Source of the DNA: Herpetosiphon aurantiacus DSM 785
GTDB lineage: Bacteria; Chloroflexota; Chloroflexia; Chloroflexales; Herpetosiphonaceae
NCBI GenBank assembly: GCA_000018565.1
Contig: CP000875.1
Coordinates: 4,169,199-4,233,198 of the forward strand
Length of the DNA: 64,000 bases
Direction: 5' to 3'
The notes under the pieces are model-generated. The model searched no databases and was not told the origin of the DNA. It saw only the letters and a list, made by a program, of their open reading frames with translations. Every line of letters begins with the position of its first letter. The stretch's first letter is position 1. Below are positions 8,626 through 16,934 of the stretch, in pieces. A program made the translations under genes and the position numbers.

Positions 8626-9723
8626 CTACTGCTCAAGCTGAATCTGCCAAATTGCCCCTTGATTGAGCAACAAAAACTGTGTTTGATCCAATGCTTGCAA
8701 ATCGTTGGCATAGCGTGGTTCGCCAGCAGAATCATTAATTGGATAGACTTGGGTTGGCGACCAATAGACCAGCGCATTGCGATCCAAGCTGCGAACGATA
8801 ATCCCATCATCAAGCCAAGCCAACGGCTCTACCCCCAAATTAGTCGCCTGAATCGTATTAAGGCTTGGTTCGTAAATCCGAAAATCATCGCCAAGGTAGT
8901 AGGCCAAGGCTCCACGGGCATTCCAAACCAAGCGCGGCGTATTCGTGCCACGTTGGCTTTGATCGAGCAACCGAATTTGGTTACTTGGCAGATCGAAAAG
9001 CTGCAATTCCAAAGCAGTTTGATCACGCACTTGCAGCAACAACGCCAACTGATCGCGATTTGGGCTAAGTTGTAATCCCCCAGCCAGCAATTGCCGCTTG
9101 GGCAGCCGAATAATCACCTGCTCCTGTGTATTACCACCCACTTGCATAATCCGCAAATCATCATCACCCGCCGCATAATACAGCGCACTGTTGGTCATCA
9201 AGGCGGCTTGAATCAAGCCATTGGTCGAGGTCAGTACCGTAGCCGATTGGCCGCTAAATGGCTCGATCGCTTGCAGCAAATCAGGCTGGGCTTGCGAACG
9301 CCACAAGAGCAACGCTCCATCACTCGACCAACCCAAAGCTTGGCCCTGATAACTGCGGCTCAGCGCTATAAAACTCAAGCCTGGCGCATGCAACTCGAAT
9401 TGCTCTTGAGTGATTGATTGCGTGATGAGCCATTGCTGGCTCGGCGATAATGGGCCAAATTGTGTCCGAACAACATCATTCTTGTCAACTAATAGCTGAT
9501 CGCTCGCACTTATAACCGTGTTAGTACCAACACTTGGCGTTGCCAAAGGCACAGTTGTTGGTTGATTGATGCTGGGAGTTGGGCGAACGGTAGCCAGCGC
9601 CAATAGCGTGGGCGTTGGGCGTAAATCCAAGGTCGGAATAACCACAACGGTTGGTTGTGGCTGATCGATATCACACCCAGACAGCAAACTAATTAGTACC
9701 AAAACAATATAGAATCGTTTCAT
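8626..9723 (-). CDS. Lipoprotein with predicted beta-propeller-like body
   Basis: The 365-residue product starts with a short signal peptide ending in the lipobox LLSGC (cysteine near residue 17), followed by a Thr/Pro-rich linker of about 60 residues. The rest has repeating blocks with SPNRDQLALLLQVRD and WSSDGALLLWRS, the style of TolB/WD-like propeller blades. It should be anchored at the outer face of the membrane. Start and lipobox agree. No specific family or ligand is recognised. It is divergent from the acetyltransferase gene with only 51 bases between start codons. Confidence 0.75.
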   Translation of the reverse strand: MKRFYIVLVLISLLSGCDIDQPQPTVVVIPTLDLRPTPTLLALATVRPTPSINQPTTVPLATPSVGTNTVISASDQLLVDKNDVVRTQFGPLSPSQQWLITQSITQEQFELHAPGLSFIALSRSYQGQALGWSSDGALLLWRSQAQPDLLQAIEPFSGQSATVLTSTNGLIQAALMTNSALYYAAGDDDLRIMQVGGNTQEQVIIRLPKRQLLAGGLQLSPNRDQLALLLQVRDQTALELQLFDLPSNQIRLLDQSQRGTNTPRLVWNARGALAYYLGDDFRIYEPSLNTIQATNLGVEPLAWLDDGIIVRSLDRNALVYWSPTQVYPINDSAGEPRYANDLQALDQTQFLLLNQGAIWQIQLEQ

Positions 9724-9730
9724 ATCACCA

Positions 9731-9739
9731 TGCTATAAT
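9731..9739 (+). promoter_or_regulatory. Extended -10 promoter for the GNAT gene
   Basis: TGCTATAAT is an extended -10 element with a consensus TATAAT at 9734-9739; no good -35 is visible. The predicted transcript starts near 9746, which rules out the in-frame ATG at 9742 and supports the ATG at 9775. The divergent lipoprotein promoter probably overlaps it. Confidence 0.6.
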
Positions 9740-9774
9740 AAATGTTGGAAACGGTTATCAACAACAGGCAGCCT

Positions 9775-10392
9775 ATGACGAATGATACAATCATTGCAAC
9801 CGCACCACGACTGGTAATTCGTCGCTGGCAACGGGCAGATTATCAAACCATGGATCGTTGGCCACCCTTCACCGAACCACTGAGCAGCATTTGGAACTTG
9901 CCCGATCGAGTGACGGTTGGCGGCGATTGGATGAACGACATTCGGCGAACCTATGCGATAGCGCTGCGTGATCATACCCTAGTTGGGCGAATTACGTTAC
10001 GCAATATTGATTCGGCTAGTGGCTCGGCGCGGCTTGGCATCACAATTGGCCCTCAATATGTGAGTCAAGGCTATGGCACCGAAGGCTTGGCCGCGTTTCT
10101 GCAAGCATTTTTCACCACCTTAGGCTTTCAAACCATGGTGCTTGATGTGGCCTCAGTCAATGAACGTGCGGTGCGCTGCTATCGCCGGCTTGGCTTTCAA
10201 TACAATGGTCATCATTGGCGCGATGCTGGCTGGCGTTTTATGCAAACGCTCGATCAAGCCACCCGCGAACGCATCGCCCCCTTTATCAAGGAAGGTCGCC
10301 ATGGGGTGTGGGTGCAATTTTACGACATGACGCTCGAACGGAGTGATTGGCAAGCGGCTCAACATCGGTCAGTTATCCACGTTAATCAATAA
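9775..10392 (+). CDS. GNAT-family N-acetyltransferase
   Basis: The 205-residue protein (from 9775) has the RimJ/RimL-like GNAT order: ATAPRLVIRRWQRADY at the start, then GRITLRNIDSASGSARLGI, the acetyl-CoA loop region GPQYVSQGYGTEGL, and NERAVRCYRRLGF near the end. This subgroup acetylates amino-terminal, polyamine or small amine substrates; the substrate here is unknown. The start was chosen from the -10 box at 9734-9739. A nucleotidyltransferase-fold gene follows after 14 bases, likely co-transcribed. Confidence 0.85.
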   Translation: MTNDTIIATAPRLVIRRWQRADYQTMDRWPPFTEPLSSIWNLPDRVTVGGDWMNDIRRTYAIALRDHTLVGRITLRNIDSASGSARLGITIGPQYVSQGYGTEGLAAFLQAFFTTLGFQTMVLDVASVNERAVRCYRRLGFQYNGHHWRDAGWRFMQTLDQATRERIAPFIKEGRHGVWVQFYDMTLERSDWQAAQHRSVIHVNQ

Positions 10393-10406
10393 GAAGGAAG
10401 CAGTGT

Positions 10407-10952
10407 ATGTCGCTGATTGCAGGAAACTTGGCGGTCGTTCAAAAGCTCCTCGACGGCGCAGCTATGTCGTGGGGCATTTATGGTGGAGCCGCTGCCCACT
10501 TCTATGGCAGCCGTCGGCCAATTAACGATATTGATATTATTGTGCCAGCCAATACCCTAAGCGAAATTGCCCGCTTGTTGCAACAAGGCCAAAAGGCTGT
10601 GCAATACGATGGCGGACGCATTTTATGGCGCGGGATTATTTTGCAAGAAGATTTGACAATTCGGCTAAATGGCAACATTTATCCATTTGTGCTTGATCCA
10701 CCGATGATCGAACGGTTGCAACGCAAACCATTGCTTGGCTCACGCGTGCTCTTTTTGGCTCCCGAAGATGTATTGGTGCATAAATTAATTTTGTATCGTG
10801 GGCCTGAGCAACAACGGTTTGATATTGTCGATTGCGAAGGCATTATCAAGCGTCACCAACTCGACCTTGAATATTTGCGCCAACGCTTGCAAACCAGCAA
10901 TGCAACCACCATCGTTACGCCACGCATTGCCGATATGGGCGTAACCCTGTAA
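10407..10952 (+). CDS. Nucleotidyltransferase-fold protein
   Basis: A 181-residue protein with a minimal nucleotidyltransferase signature: YGGAAAHFYGSRR followed by NDIDIIVPA, the GS...D-x-D pattern of the Pol-beta superfamily, and a later LAPEDVLVHKLILYRG segment typical of AbiEii/NTase-like domains. It could nucleotidylate a small molecule or protein, or be an antitoxin/toxin-type NTase, but no HEPN partner is adjacent. A good AAGGAAG site lies upstream. It follows the GNAT gene closely, and a hairpin with a T run follows its stop. Confidence 0.7.
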   Translation: MSLIAGNLAVVQKLLDGAAMSWGIYGGAAAHFYGSRRPINDIDIIVPANTLSEIARLLQQGQKAVQYDGGRILWRGIILQEDLTIRLNGNIYPFVLDPPMIERLQRKPLLGSRVLFLAPEDVLVHKLILYRGPEQQRFDIVDCEGIIKRHQLDLEYLRQRLQTSNATTIVTPRIADMGVTL

Positions 10953-10957
10953 GTTTT

Positions 10958-10993
10958 AAGGCATTATGGGCGCATTGCCTGTAGTGCCTTTTT
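10958..10993 (+). terminator. Probable intrinsic terminator after the NTase gene
   Basis: AAGGCA (10958-10963) pairs with TGCCTT (10985-10990) around a smaller GGC/GCC inner stem, and is followed by TTT. It lies six bases after the stop codon. Stem length is modest. Confidence 0.5.
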
Positions 10994-11016
10994 AATTGAT
11001 TAATGCTCGGTAGCGT

Positions 11017-11772
11017 ATGATGAAAACCACCCAACCAGCCCATCCTATCGCTTGGACACTCGGCAACCTGCTGCTCTTTTGTGGTATGTATTTGTTGCTG
11101 TATGTTGGTGGGATGTACGCTGATGATTTTTATAATCGCTTAGCGGCGCGTGGTGATAGCACGCTGCCAATTGCTGCGCCAATCATCGCCACCCCTGAGC
11201 CAGCAATAACGACATTTCAAGCCCCCACGCTCAATCAACAAACTGCCAGCGATCAACCACCAACGCTGGTTACCAGCGACCACTCCACGATCAGCCGGAT
11301 TCAAATTCCGCGTATCGAGGTTGATCAAAAGGTGATCGAGGTAGGTTGGGAATTGCAAGATGACGTAGCAACATGGCAGGTTGCTAAATATGCGGTTGGC
11401 CATCATCAAGGTAGCGCCAACCCTGGTGAACCAAGCAATATTGTGCTAGCAGGCCATGTTGGTGGCTCGGCTCCGGTCTTTGATCGTTTGATCGAGACCC
11501 AGCCAGGCGACCAAATTGTGCTCTATAGCAACGGCCAACAATATCTGTATGTGGTGCAATCCAACGAACGGGTGCAAGAAGTTGGCGTTTCGGAAGAACA
11601 ACGCCTAACCAATGCCGCCTACATGAACCCGACCTCCACCGAAACGATAACCCTGATCACCTGTTGGCCGCCAGCTGGCCCCAACGCCTTTGACCAGCGG
11701 ATTATTGTGCGAGCCGTGCCCTACACGATCGCCACCGAGCAACCTGCAGGCAGCAATTGGCAGATGCGCTAA
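11017..11772 (+). CDS. Sortase (class D/E-like transpeptidase)
   Basis: The 251-residue protein has an N-terminal membrane helix (about residues 12-32), a Thr/Pro linker and a C-terminal sortase barrel. The catalytic triad is apparent: H147 in LAGHVGG, C216 in LITCWPP and an arginine (R228 or the nearby R232) in FDQRIIVRA. Sortases cut LPXTG-like signals and join surface proteins to an acceptor. No obvious sorting-signal substrate is present in this window, so it is an orphan or housekeeping sortase. The two adjacent ATG codons at 11017 and 11020 are equivalent choices. Confidence 0.88.
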   Translation: MMKTTQPAHPIAWTLGNLLLFCGMYLLLYVGGMYADDFYNRLAARGDSTLPIAAPIIATPEPAITTFQAPTLNQQTASDQPPTLVTSDHSTISRIQIPRIEVDQKVIEVGWELQDDVATWQVAKYAVGHHQGSANPGEPSNIVLAGHVGGSAPVFDRLIETQPGDQIVLYSNGQQYLYVVQSNERVQEVGVSEEQRLTNAAYMNPTSTETITLITCWPPAGPNAFDQRIIVRAVPYTIATEQPAGSNWQMR

Positions 11773-11852
11773 ATCGATTGCAACAAATTATTATCCCCTG
11801 CCGTCAGATGAACAGCTATTGACAATCTTGGTCATCACAAAGGGGCAATAAT

Positions 11853-12371
11853 ATGACAAAACGAACTTTAGGCTTGCTTTTGATCGGCGCAGGGATCATT
11901 GCATTATTCAGCAATATAGGTAATGGCCTTTTTGGGCGCGACCGATATGAGTATGATCGCGAATGGAACTCAGAAGTGGCCTATGCTGTTTCTCAAGGCG
12001 GGGAAGATTTTCACGAAAACATGGCTGATTTTGAGGCTGAAATGAGCGATCTACAAGCTGAAATGCGCGATGTGCAAAGCGAAATCAATGAAACTGTTGG
12101 CTCAAACTTGCGCGACAGTGGCGCTGAATTCCGCGAAGAAATGGCCAACTTACGCGAAGAAATGCGCGATGTTCAAACTGAAATGCGCGATGCGATGCCA
12201 GCCGCACCATGGACCGAGCCACAACCACACTTCCAATATGAGTATCACCATCGTGATGGTTCACCCTTTGGCTTCTTGCTGTTTCCACTCTTACTCGGTG
12301 GTGGGATCTTCTTATTGGTTCGTCGTCGCCGCATGGTCGTTCGTCGTCACCAAGAAATTCATCACTTCTAA
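11853..12371 (+). CDS. Coiled-coil protein with two membrane segments, unknown function
   Basis: The 172-residue product has an N-terminal hydrophobic segment (residues 5-22), a central charged stretch (about 50-115) of repeated 7- and 11-residue units such as DLQAEMRDVQSEI and NLREEMRDVQTEM, and a C-terminal membrane segment (about 140-158) followed by RRRR and a His-rich tail. The layout predicts an extracytoplasmic coiled coil held at both ends in the membrane. AAAGGGG lies 7 bases before the start. No family is recognised. It is followed by a strong bidirectional terminator. Confidence 0.7.
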   Translation: MTKRTLGLLLIGAGIIALFSNIGNGLFGRDRYEYDREWNSEVAYAVSQGGEDFHENMADFEAEMSDLQAEMRDVQSEINETVGSNLRDSGAEFREEMANLREEMRDVQTEMRDAMPAAPWTEPQPHFQYEYHHRDGSPFGFLLFPLLLGGGIFLLVRRRRMVVRRHQEIHHF

Positions 12372-12390
12372 AAAACGTTTTATATAATCA

Positions 12391-12422
12391 AAAGCCCCGG
12401 CAATGACGGTTGCCGGGGCTTT
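12391..12422. terminator. Bidirectional intrinsic terminator
   Basis: A perfect 13-bp stem, AAAGCCCCGGCAA/TTGCCGGGGCTTT (12391-12403 and 12410-12422), with a six-base loop and A/T runs on both sides. It sits between two converging genes and can serve both. Confidence 0.92.
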
Positions 12423-12450
12423 ATTGCGCTTAGGAAGAGGCTTGGCAAAT

Positions 12451-13629
12451 TTAGCCCAGCACGCGATTGAGGTTCGTTTCGAGTTTTTGACGCAAATCGC
12501 GCCGTACTTGCTCGCCAGTAGCGGGTGTGGTCAACAATCCAGCCACAATCCCCAAAATAAACGAACGCAAGCCAGTGCGGGCACGCCGACCTTTACGGCC
12601 AACCTCAGTCGCAACTTCACCAGTTTTATGGGCTACAGCTTGGGCCGCATGCTGGGTAGTTTCACCAACCACATTCGCAGCATCTTTGGCGCGTTCACCC
12701 ACCACCGAAGCCGTTTCCTTGGCGCGTTCCCCAACCACATTGGCGGCATCTTTAGCTCGCTCACCAACGACAGAAGCCGTTTCCTTGGCGCGTTCCCCAA
12801 CTACTGAGGCAGCGCCAGCAACCGCTGGAATAACGCTGGCACTAACATCTTGGGCTTTGGCGCTGACGGTTTGAGCGACTGAGCGCAATGCATCAGGAGC
12901 GTGCTCACGCGCTTCTTTGGCGCGTTCAGTTGTGGTTGCCAAAAACTCTTGGACGATACCGCTCAAACGCTGAACCAAATCATTGGCTTGATCGCGGGCA
13001 TCGGCGCTTTTGCTGCTCGCCACATCGACCGCACGATGCCGCAAATCATCAGCTTGTTCAAGCACACTTTCGCTGGTGCTACTCAAGCGCTCGCGCACCT
13101 CGGCCACAATATTTTTGGCTTTATCTGCAAGCGTTTCGCCTTGATCCAGCGCTTGTTCACGAACATCGGCCAAACGACTTTTGGTTTGGTCGCCCAAATC
13201 GCTAGCCCGTTCGCGGCTGGCGGCAGCAACTGCAGCCAAACCAGCAGTCGCCGCCCCAAACAGCGCATTGCCTTTATCACGGCCATCAGCAACTTTTTTG
13301 CCCATTTGATCGACTGCCTGTCCAATTTGTTCGCGGCCAGTCTCCAAGCTAGCGTTTAAGCGTTGATTGGCCTGCTTGCCAGCTTTGCGCAGTTTCTTTT
13401 GTTCACGTTTCAACTCTTTGCGGGCTTGTTTATTCAGGCTGTGAAGATAACTATTGGCATCAGCGGCGCGATGTTCAACCTGATCCCGCAAATTTTCGGT
13501 TAGCAGGGCAACTTTTTCGCCCAAGGTTTTGGGGTGGTTACGGCGACTGCGTGCCCCTAATACACCACCAACAATACCTCCAGCAATCAAGGCAGCGGTT
13601 AGTAATGATTGTTGTTGTTGATCATTCAT
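12451..13629 (-). CDS. LEA-like / YtxH-type 11-mer repeat protein
   Basis: The 392-residue protein has a short N-terminal glycine-rich membrane segment (AALIAGGIVGGVLGARSRR, YtxH-like), then a long Lys/Ala/Asp/Glu-rich helical body. Near residues 270-330 it shows near-perfect 11-residue units of VVGERAKDAAN/VVGERAKETAS type, the pattern of group 3 LEA proteins that protect membranes or proteins during drying. A twin smaller protein occurs at 32879. ATG codons exist at 13632 and 13629; AAAGGAG spacing favours 13629. Function is inferred from composition only. Confidence 0.8.
   Translation of the reverse strand: MNDQQQQSLLTAALIAGGIVGGVLGARSRRNHPKTLGEKVALLTENLRDQVEHRAADANSYLHSLNKQARKELKREQKKLRKAGKQANQRLNASLETGREQIGQAVDQMGKKVADGRDKGNALFGAATAGLAAVAAASRERASDLGDQTKSRLADVREQALDQGETLADKAKNIVAEVRERLSSTSESVLEQADDLRHRAVDVASSKSADARDQANDLVQRLSGIVQEFLATTTERAKEAREHAPDALRSVAQTVSAKAQDVSASVIPAVAGAASVVGERAKETASVVGERAKDAANVVGERAKETASVVGERAKDAANVVGETTQHAAQAVAHKTGEVATEVGRKGRRARTGLRSFILGIVAGLLTTPATGEQVRRDLRQKLETNLNRVLG
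12663..12812 (-). repeat. 66-bp tandem repeats inside the LEA-like gene
   Basis: Blocks such as the one starting GAAGCCGTTTCC recur exactly 66 bases apart (12707 and 12773). Each 66-bp unit encodes two 11-residue LEA repeats. The identity at DNA level implies recent unit duplication, so copy number may vary between strains. Confidence 0.8.
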
Positions 13630-13708
13630 CATCAAACTCCTTTGCTCTAGGATTCGAGCAGCTATCTGCCAAACCTATAGCAAACCCTGTACCAAGGGAG
13701 TTGGACGT

Positions 13709-13908
13709 GTTGATCCACGAAGGACACAAAGGGCACGAAGAACGGGGCGTTTGGCTATCGGAGATTGGTTGAAATCGCATAAAACGTTCCGATAGCCGAG
13801 AGCCTTCAGCCTGTAGCCATGGTTGCTCTGCGCCGCTGCGTTAAAAAATGAGGATCGAGCTATCGCAAGCTCGATCCCTATGTTCTATGCTCTATGTTCT
13901 TTGCTCTT
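13709..13908. repeat. Mosaic of intergenic modules B, E, G and D
   Basis: The gap before the HEAT-repeat gene holds module B (CCACGAAGGACACAAAGG, 13714 onwards), E (GATAGCCGAGAGCCTTCAGCC type, about 13790-13818), G (CTCTGCGCCGCTGCGTTAAAA, about 13826-13846) and D (CTATGTTCTATGCTC units, 13878-13908). Module D touches the stop codon of the HEAT gene. No gene is seen at 13636-13907. Confidence 0.75.
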
Positions 13909-14873
13909 TAATTAGTAACCGTTGGCACAGGCCCACTTGGCGGGCCAAGCACACTTGAAGCCACCCAACCACGGCCAGTTCCATCGGGCAACTGTATTTC
14001 ATACCAATCGCCAGATTGACCAAGCACTTGCACACTATCGCCAGCTTTCAACTGGGCGATTGGGTCGTTATTGGTGTTTGGTGCTGGCCGAACATTAGCG
14101 GTTGGTGCAACCACTGTGGCAGTTGCCGGAGCCAAGGTTGGGGTCGCCGCCGGATCAACCGTGGGCGTTTCCTCAACCAAATCCTCTTCAGGATCATCTT
14201 CGCTACTGAGATCTTCGCTGACTGGGGTTGCGGTTGGCAAAATTGGCGTAACGGCAGTGCCCCAAACTACATGATTCGACTCGTTGATTGCGCCGCGGAC
14301 TGTTGTAATCCGATCATTTGCCCAAAACAAGGCAAAGAAGGCTACCGCAACCAACAAGGCAATCCGAATGGGATCGGAAAGTCGCAGGATTGTGCTGGTA
14401 CGTTGCATTTCGCGCAACGTTGCAGCAGCACTAGCAGCTACAGGCTCGCCCCAACTGGTGCGGCTACGATCATCGCGGGCAGTGCGGCGTAAGGCCAACA
14501 AGGCGCGACCATCACCAACTTTGCCCAAAGCTCGCACGGCAGCCCAGCGCACATTGCTGTTGGGATGATTTAAGGCTTGGCTCAAGGGACGACTGGCGCG
14601 GCCATCGCCAATTTGGCCGAGAGCTTCGGCAGCGCGATAGGCTCGTAACCATGGGTAACGTGGATCAAGCGCATCGATCAGCAAGGGCACAGCCTGCGCA
14701 CCCAAACGAATCAGATCATCCTCGGCCCGTTCATGATTGGGATCGTTGACGTTATCTAAAGCTACGACCAACTGACGTAATTGCGCATCGGCAACTTGTG
14801 GTGGGGCTGCTTCGGGCCGCGCCTGCGATGGTTGGGGTTGGCGTGGCTGGGTTGGTGGTAATTGATCAGTCAT
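13908..14873 (-). CDS. HEAT-repeat, single-membrane-span, SH3b-domain protein
   Basis: The 321-residue protein has a Pro/Gln-rich start, PBS-lyase-type HEAT repeats (about residues 45-150; motifs RAYRAAEALGQIGDGRA and VRWAAVRALGKVGDGRA), one membrane helix (about 170-188), a Thr/Pro/acidic linker and a C-terminal bacterial SH3 domain (about 255-313, with ANVRPAPN and GWVASSVLG). It probably links a cytoplasmic protein-binding domain to an outside cell-wall-binding domain. The start is supported by context only. No exact family is recognised. Confidence 0.8.
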   Translation of the reverse strand: MTDQLPPTQPRQPQPSQARPEAAPPQVADAQLRQLVVALDNVNDPNHERAEDDLIRLGAQAVPLLIDALDPRYPWLRAYRAAEALGQIGDGRASRPLSQALNHPNSNVRWAAVRALGKVGDGRALLALRRTARDDRSRTSWGEPVAASAAATLREMQRTSTILRLSDPIRIALLVAVAFFALFWANDRITTVRGAINESNHVVWGTAVTPILPTATPVSEDLSSEDDPEEDLVEETPTVDPAATPTLAPATATVVAPTANVRPAPNTNNDPIAQLKAGDSVQVLGQSGDWYEIQLPDGTGRGWVASSVLGPPSGPVPTVTN

Positions 14874-15055
14874 ATCATCTAATCTCGAATAAGCATATTA
14901 ATAAGGATGTGATTGCAATTGCTCAAGGCACTCGCAACCTTGGCATTGTACCAGAGAAAACAACATCAAATATCTACAGCAGGTTCGTGACCAGCAAATC
15001 TCGGCTGATCAGCTAAGGTTGGCAATTGAATCAAATGGGCTATCTAAAGCGAATA

Positions 15056-15112
15056 TGGTACAATTGATCTACATGCAGCTCGTTGTGGTGTTCGCAAACG
15101 GCTGTTTTTTTT
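15056..15112 (+). promoter_or_regulatory. recN promoter and attenuator-like hairpin
   Basis: TGGTACAAT at 15056-15064 is an extended -10 element. About 12 bases downstream a bulged 9-bp stem (15076-15085 with 15095-15104) is followed directly by eight T (15105-15112). A transcript from this promoter would meet the hairpin and T run before the recN start at 15132, the layout of transcriptional attenuation. No GAAC-N4-GTTC SOS-type box was seen here. Confidence 0.4.
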
Positions 15113-15131
15113 AGGGCAAACACGAGAGTCT

Positions 15132-16895
15132 ATGCTGCTAGAATTATTTATTGCCGATTTCGCAATTATTGACCAAGTACGCCTGCACTTTACCCCTGCC
15201 TTTAATGTGCTGACGGGTGAAACCGGAGCCGGTAAGTCAATTATGATTGATGCACTCGGCATGTTACGGGGCGAGCGGAGCGATCCCAGCTTTGTGCGAG
15301 CGGGAAGCAATCAAGCCCGGGTTGAAGGTATCTTCACCTTGGCTGATCGCCCTGATATTCTGCCTATTTTAGCCGAATATGGCCTTGATGGTGCTGATGA
15401 TGATCAGATTATTCTGACCCGTGAAATTCATGGAGCCAGCGGGCGTAGCGTTGCTCGAATTAATGGCCGCGCCGTGAGTAGTGCTGTGCTCCGTGATATT
15501 GGCGGGCGCTTGGTCGATATCCACGGCCAAAACGATAGCCAAACCTTGTTCAATGTACGCACCCACGCCGAAATGCTCGATCGCTATGCTGGAGTTGTCG
15601 CTGATCGCGAACAACTGAGTCAGCAGGTGATCGCGATTGAAGCCGTGCGCAGCCAAATTAGCACCTTGCGCAATGCCGAAGCGCGTCGCCTCGAACGGAT
15701 CGAAGAATTGACCTTTTTGGTTGAGGAATTGACCAACGCCAAGTTGATCGCTGGCGAAGAGGCTACGTTAACCAACGAACGCGGTTTATTACAAAATAGT
15801 GCTAAAATCACGGGCACGGTTGATACGATCTATCGTTTGTTGCGCACTGGCACGCCAGCCAGCGAACGGCGTTCAGCCACCCGTTCAATTGTCGATAGCC
15901 TTGATGATGTGGCTAATTTGTTGAGCGAATTGTTGCGGCTAGACCCAAGTTTGGCTGGATTGAACGAGCAAACCCTTGAAGTGCGCTATCGACTTGACGA
16001 TGTGATCGAAGGCGTGCGGGTCTATCGCGATCGGCTGGAGTTTGAGCCAGGCCGTCTCGAAGTGATCGAAGATCGTTTAGCTGAGTTGCGCGATTTAGCC
16101 AAAAAATACCGTGCTGCCGATGCTGCCGAATTGCTCGAACGCTTGACCAGTGCCAGCGATGAACTGGAAACCTTGCACTACAGCGCTGAACATATTGCCG
16201 AATTGGTGCAACAAGAACAGCAATTGTTGGCAAGCATTGGGCTAGCTGCCGCTGAACTGAGCCGCCGTCGTCGCCAAGCAGGCGATGAATTGGCTGGGCG
16301 GATTGCCGCTGCCATGAGCGATTTAGCCATGCCGCATGTTAAATTTCATGTGCAAGTATCGCAGCGCAGCGACCCACAAGGCGTATTGATCGATGATCAC
16401 TATCTCGCCTTTGATCGCACGGGAGTTGATCAGATTGAGTTTTTACTCAGCCCCAACCCTGGCGAGCCACTCAAACCGCTGGCCAAAATTGCCTCTGGTG
16501 GTGAATCGGCACGCTTGCTCTTGGCGATGAAATCAATTCTTTCAGCAGTTGATAGTGTGCCAACCTTGGTTTTTGATGAAGTTGATGTGGGAGTTGGGGG
16601 ACGGGCTGGCCATGTGGTCGGCGAAAAATTATGGGGCATTAGCGATGCCCATCAAGTGTTGTGTATTACCCACTTGCCTCAAGTTGCCGCTTTTGGTGAT
16701 TGCCATTTTGCGATTGCCAAGCAAGTTATTAACCAACGCACCCAAACCTTTGTGCAACCACTCAGCGAACAAGAACGCATCGAAGAACTAGCGGCGATGC
16801 TTGATGGAACACCAGTGAGCGAAGCGAGCCGTCGCTCGGCCAGCGCCATGCTCGAACGGGCTGCCAACTACAAACTGGCAACCAGCAACCCATAA
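15132..16895 (+). CDS. recN: DNA repair ATPase RecN
   Basis: A 587-residue SMC-like ATPase. The Walker A motif GETGAGKS lies at residues 29-36 after the typical MLLELFIADFAIID start; the central 150-350 region is coiled-coil; KIASGGESARLLLAMK is the ABC signature and VFDEVDVGVGG the Walker B with the RecN-specific continuation. RecN acts at double-strand breaks, bridging DNA for recombination. Length is normal. The upstream region carries an extended -10 box and a hairpin with a T run. The next gene starts 39 bases after its stop. Confidence 0.96.
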   Translation: MLLELFIADFAIIDQVRLHFTPAFNVLTGETGAGKSIMIDALGMLRGERSDPSFVRAGSNQARVEGIFTLADRPDILPILAEYGLDGADDDQIILTREIHGASGRSVARINGRAVSSAVLRDIGGRLVDIHGQNDSQTLFNVRTHAEMLDRYAGVVADREQLSQQVIAIEAVRSQISTLRNAEARRLERIEELTFLVEELTNAKLIAGEEATLTNERGLLQNSAKITGTVDTIYRLLRTGTPASERRSATRSIVDSLDDVANLLSELLRLDPSLAGLNEQTLEVRYRLDDVIEGVRVYRDRLEFEPGRLEVIEDRLAELRDLAKKYRAADAAELLERLTSASDELETLHYSAEHIAELVQQEQQLLASIGLAAAELSRRRRQAGDELAGRIAAAMSDLAMPHVKFHVQVSQRSDPQGVLIDDHYLAFDRTGVDQIEFLLSPNPGEPLKPLAKIASGGESARLLLAMKSILSAVDSVPTLVFDEVDVGVGGRAGHVVGEKLWGISDAHQVLCITHLPQVAAFGDCHFAIAKQVINQRTQTFVQPLSEQERIEELAAMLDGTPVSEASRRSASAMLERAANYKLATSNP

Positions 16896-16934
16896 CTTGA
16901 AATTCAGATACCCATGCCTTTGAAGGAGTCTGCC

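Noticed and set aside
9742-9775. Earlier ATG at 9742 as start of the GNAT gene
   Set aside because: It lies only three bases after the -10 box and upstream of the expected transcript start.
12663-12812. Regular 66-bp repeats resembling a CRISPR array
   Set aside because: Units are contiguous without unique spacers and encode the LEA 11-mer repeats in frame.
14874-15131. SOS box (GAAC-N4-GTTC) for recN
   Set aside because: I looked for it because recN is often SOS-controlled; no copy was found in the upstream region on either strand.
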